In this document: positions 37,409 to 39,489 of the stretch, one piece after another
How the letters are laid out: every line of letters begins with the position of its first letter
How positions within the stretch are numbered: position 1 is the stretch's first letter
NCBI GenBank assembly: GCA_009786685.1
Contig: WQRQ01000014.1
Location: forward strand, 1 to 39,489
Origin: Defluviitaleaceae bacterium
Lineage (GTDB): Bacteria; Bacillota; Clostridia; Lachnospirales; WQUN01
Reading direction: 5' to 3'
Length of the DNA: 39,489 bases
Translations under genes and position numbers: made by a program
The notes under the pieces: generated by a model
The model's input: only the letters and a program-made list of their open reading frames with translations
Databases searched by the model: none
Told to the model about the DNA's origin: nothing

Positions 37409-38008
37409 ATGCCAAAGGCTATTAGTAACGATGAACGCGAAACAACTAAAAATGCTTTTCGCCAAGCAAGTATTACACTAATTAAAAACAAAGGACTGCG
37501 ACGTTTAACTGTTGATGACCTTACAAAATCAGTTGGAATAGCGAAAGGCTCGTTTTATTTTTACTTTCAATCAAAGGAGGAGCTTCTTTACGAAACGATA
37601 AGTCAATCTGAACGTAAAACATTTGAAACTATGATGAATCTTTCTTATAGTGCGGAAAATTTCAGAGAAAATGTTGAACGAATGCTTTTTGACGTTTATC
37701 TTGCTCCCGATAGCATTGCTTTGTACTTGAAATCCGAAGATATGCACTATCTTATGCGTAAACTGCCCGCCAAAACAAGGGAGCAGGAAAAATTAAAGTC
37801 ACATAATAATCTCGCACAAGTAGGGGAATTATTTGGGCTTTCAGAGGAAGATGGGGGAACGCTTGCCTATCTCACAGATTCGCTTAGGGAACTCGCAACA
37901 AGTGAACAAGATTATGGCAATAAAAGTCGGCAACAAGGGTTAAAAATTCTTGTCCGTGGAATTGCAGATTTTTTGAACGAAAAATCGACAACAAGAGGCA
38001 AAGGATGA
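37409..38008 (+). CDS. TetR/AcrR family regulator
   Basis: 199 residues from the ATG at 37409 after AAAGGAG. The DNA-binding domain is clear: RQASITLIKNKGLRRLTVDD then LTKSVGIAKGSFYFYFQSKEELL. The C-terminal domain is helical and unassigned. It is followed after seven bases by an alpha/beta hydrolase gene and preceded by a promoter with a dyad. The DNA here is clearly richer in A+T than the left two thirds of the window, which suggests separate origin. Confidence 0.9.
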   Translation: MPKAISNDERETTKNAFRQASITLIKNKGLRRLTVDDLTKSVGIAKGSFYFYFQSKEELLYETISQSERKTFETMMNLSYSAENFRENVERMLFDVYLAPDSIALYLKSEDMHYLMRKLPAKTREQEKLKSHNNLAQVGELFGLSEEDGGTLAYLTDSLRELATSEQDYGNKSRQQGLKILVRGIADFLNEKSTTRGKG

Positions 38009-38015
38009 TAGCTGT

Positions 38016-38978
38016 ATGAAAAAAACTTTTAAAAAAATTGGAATGGGTATAGGTGTTATTATTGCACTTCTTATAGCATTTCTACTTGGCGTAACGATTT
38101 TTCACAGAATAAATTTACGCATAGAGCGTGACCAACTTGTGCCTATTGGCTACATGGTTGAAGTAAATGGTAGGCAAATGCACGTCTATATTGCAGGGGA
38201 TAATATCGAAGCCCCGCTTCTTGTTTTTCTTTCGGGACACGGAACATTTGCGCCTGCATATGATTTTAGACCTCTTTATTCATTGCTGACAGACGATTAT
38301 CGTATTGCGGTAATCGAAAAATTTGGATATGGCTATTCTGATTTTACAGATGCGCCAAGAGATGTAGACACCATTGTATCGGAAATGAGAGCCGCATTAT
38401 TTGAACTTGGTGAAACAGGTTCGTTTGTTTTGTTGCCTGCTTCGATGGGTGGGATAGAAGCGTTGCGTTGGGCGCAACTTTATCCGGAAGAAGTTATTGG
38501 AATAATAGGGATTGACATGGCACACCCTGCCGTTTATTTAGGCGGTCATATTGACGGTAGGGTTTTTGAAGCGCAAATATTCCGTATGCTTTCATGGATG
38601 GGCTTGCAACGCTTTTCTTTCATTCGCACTCAAATCTATCCATACGGACAACTGCTTACGCCAGACGAATATGACAGAGCAAGACTTTTATTATACCGTA
38701 ACGCCATGAATAGAACTGCATTTGCAGAAACGAGATATGCCATTACAAATGCACAGATGGTAATGGATAACGGTATTCCCCATTTGCCTATTTTACTTTT
38801 AACATCAAGAGAGTTTGCTTATGAAATTGGGGCATTTTGGATTCCATATCAAGAAGAATTTGCACGGGCTACCGACGCTCAAATTGAATTTTTTGATAGC
38901 GGTCACTTTTTACATCAATACGAGCCCGAAAGAATTGCCAACTTAATTCGTGCATTTCTTATGGATTTTAACCAATGA
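38016..38978 (+). CDS. Membrane-anchored alpha/beta hydrolase
   Basis: 320 residues. One N-terminal membrane helix (about 9-29, GMGIGVIIALLIAFLLGVTIF) with a positive N-terminus puts the enzyme outside the cell. In the hydrolase fold, FLSGHGTFAPAYDF near 71-84 is the oxyanion region, the nucleophile is Ser143 in PASMGG (an A-S-M form of GxSxG), the acid is probably in the LLLTSREF region, and the His is His297 in DSGHFLH. It resembles the group of hydrolases usually found with TetR genes. The substrate is unknown. The start ATG follows the tetR stop by seven bases, with a weak AAAGGATGA site. Confidence 0.85.
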   Translation: MKKTFKKIGMGIGVIIALLIAFLLGVTIFHRINLRIERDQLVPIGYMVEVNGRQMHVYIAGDNIEAPLLVFLSGHGTFAPAYDFRPLYSLLTDDYRIAVIEKFGYGYSDFTDAPRDVDTIVSEMRAALFELGETGSFVLLPASMGGIEALRWAQLYPEEVIGIIGIDMAHPAVYLGGHIDGRVFEAQIFRMLSWMGLQRFSFIRTQIYPYGQLLTPDEYDRARLLLYRNAMNRTAFAETRYAITNAQMVMDNGIPHLPILLLTSREFAYEIGAFWIPYQEEFARATDAQIEFFDSGHFLHQYEPERIANLIRAFLMDFNQ

Positions 38979-39004
38979 AAAATGAAATTAAGGAGTGGTA
39001 AACC

Positions 39005-39023
39005 TCGGGTCAACTTGACCCGA
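39005..39023. repeat. Perfect palindrome after the hydrolase gene
   Basis: TCGGGTCAA-c-TTGACCCGA has exact 9-base arms around one base. It lies 27 bases after the hydrolase stop without a T-tract. It could be a weak terminator or a protein-binding site. Confidence 0.5.
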
Positions 39024-39135
39024 AGTCAAATAAATAAAACACCACAAGATATCACTGTTACCTTTGTATAGGTATGGTATTTTCTATGCAGCGGATTGCG
39101 TACGTTGAGAGCCTCACGCCTCTCTCCGGCTTGAA

Positions 39136-39171
39136 GGACGCTACGCCTTTTATTAGGCCTATCGTTGTAGC
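39136..39171. repeat. Nested hairpin in non-coding DNA
   Basis: ACGCTAC (39136-39142) pairs with GTAGCGT (39165-39171), and inside it GCCT (39143-39146) pairs with AGGC (39153-39156), leaving an eight-base bulge on one side. The shape is like the structured ends of small repeat elements, but only one copy is seen here. Confidence 0.4.
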
Positions 39172-39489
39172 GTATGTAATTAACCAAAAAATAAGCAAAC
39201 CGCCTGTTTGTCCTTATTTTAAGCCATTTTGACAATATTCGCAAGGTAAAATTTCGACAACAAAAAACGAGCTTGCATTTTGAAAATTATTTTTCAAAAT
39301 TTTTAACGCATTAACTTTGACGAGAGCATAAAAAATTAACAGAAAAGAGAAATAGACAGAATTAACCATTTACTTGTCGAAAAATAGATTGACGCTCAAT
39401 GCCAACAACTTAAGCAAAAGTATGTTAAAGTAGAACAAGAAAGGATGAAGATAATGAAAAAAAGTTAATAGAAAAAACGCTAATGGGTT

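Larger units (their letters stand above)
38979..39489. other. AT-rich region without a convincing gene
   Basis: About 510 bases to the window edge. I see palindromes (39005-39023, 39136-39171, 39277-39300) but no protein frame with family features. A 72-codon frame on the minus strand (39026-39244) runs through the palindromes and looks accidental. Near the edge an ATG at about 39454 with an AAGGATG site is followed by a stop after three codons. This may be the decayed start of a gene continuing past the window. Confidence 0.5.

Noticed and set aside
39026-39244. 72-codon minus-strand frame
   Set aside because: It runs through palindromic non-coding DNA, has no recognisable family features and shows no ribosome site.

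Overview
The window reads as chromosome of an endospore-forming Clostridia-type member of the Bacillota. It contains a small acid-soluble spore protein gene, a split sigma-K gene with its recombinase, a heterodimeric ABC exporter of the Gram-positive type, lipoproteins with a clear lipobox but no outer-membrane genes, and strong AGGAGG-type ribosome binding sites. No rRNA, tRNA or CRISPR array was found.

Layout. (1) 1-5736, minus strand: an efflux operon of tetR, two ABC half-transporters with complementary degenerate ATP sites, a short HlyD-type adaptor, and a lipoprotein adaptor cut by the window edge. It is divergent from a MerR regulator (5841-6623), with long-spacer promoters between them. 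(2) 6703-7521: a membrane protein with an XRE-type DNA-binding head. (3) 7527-12193, minus strand: murA, a condensation-fold acyltransferase with its TetR regulator and a perfect operator-like palindrome, a GDSL lipoprotein and a small DUF6809-like protein. (4) 12194-12578: a 253-bp intergenic element with 13-bp terminal inverted repeats and a candidate small-RNA promoter. (5) 12579-14623, plus strand: spore protein, methyltransferase (TAATG-coupled) and a membrane-anchored VWA protein. They converge on an AlkC-like DNA glycosylase and two tandem mgtE genes (14607-18380, minus). A lipid kinase follows (18484-19383, plus).

(6) 19410-35817 is the most striking part. It is an unbroken minus-strand run of thirteen genes. 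A lactose/galactoside import and breakdown set (solute-binding protein, two permeases, lacZ, melA, galK) leads into an FeFe-hydrogenase-like iron-sulfur protein. A glycerol/glycerol-3-phosphate set (GlpA-like and GlpB-like oxidoreductases, DUF1667 protein, glpK) follows, then a large serine recombinase, and finally only the C-terminal half of sigma-K. The sigma-K reading frame resumes at an AATGA motif just past the recombinase. This is the arrangement expected at one end of a sigK-intervening (skin-like) element. No 5' half of sigK is visible, so the sugar and glycerol genes may lie inside a developmentally excised element of at least about 19.7 kb. An AraC regulator (36102-36944) is divergent from the lactose operon and is its likely controller.

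(7) 36945-39489 is AT-rich and accessory in character: a small orphan ORF between two terminators, a TetR gene with a dyad operator, an alpha/beta hydrolase, then about 510 bases without a convincing gene but with several palindromes.
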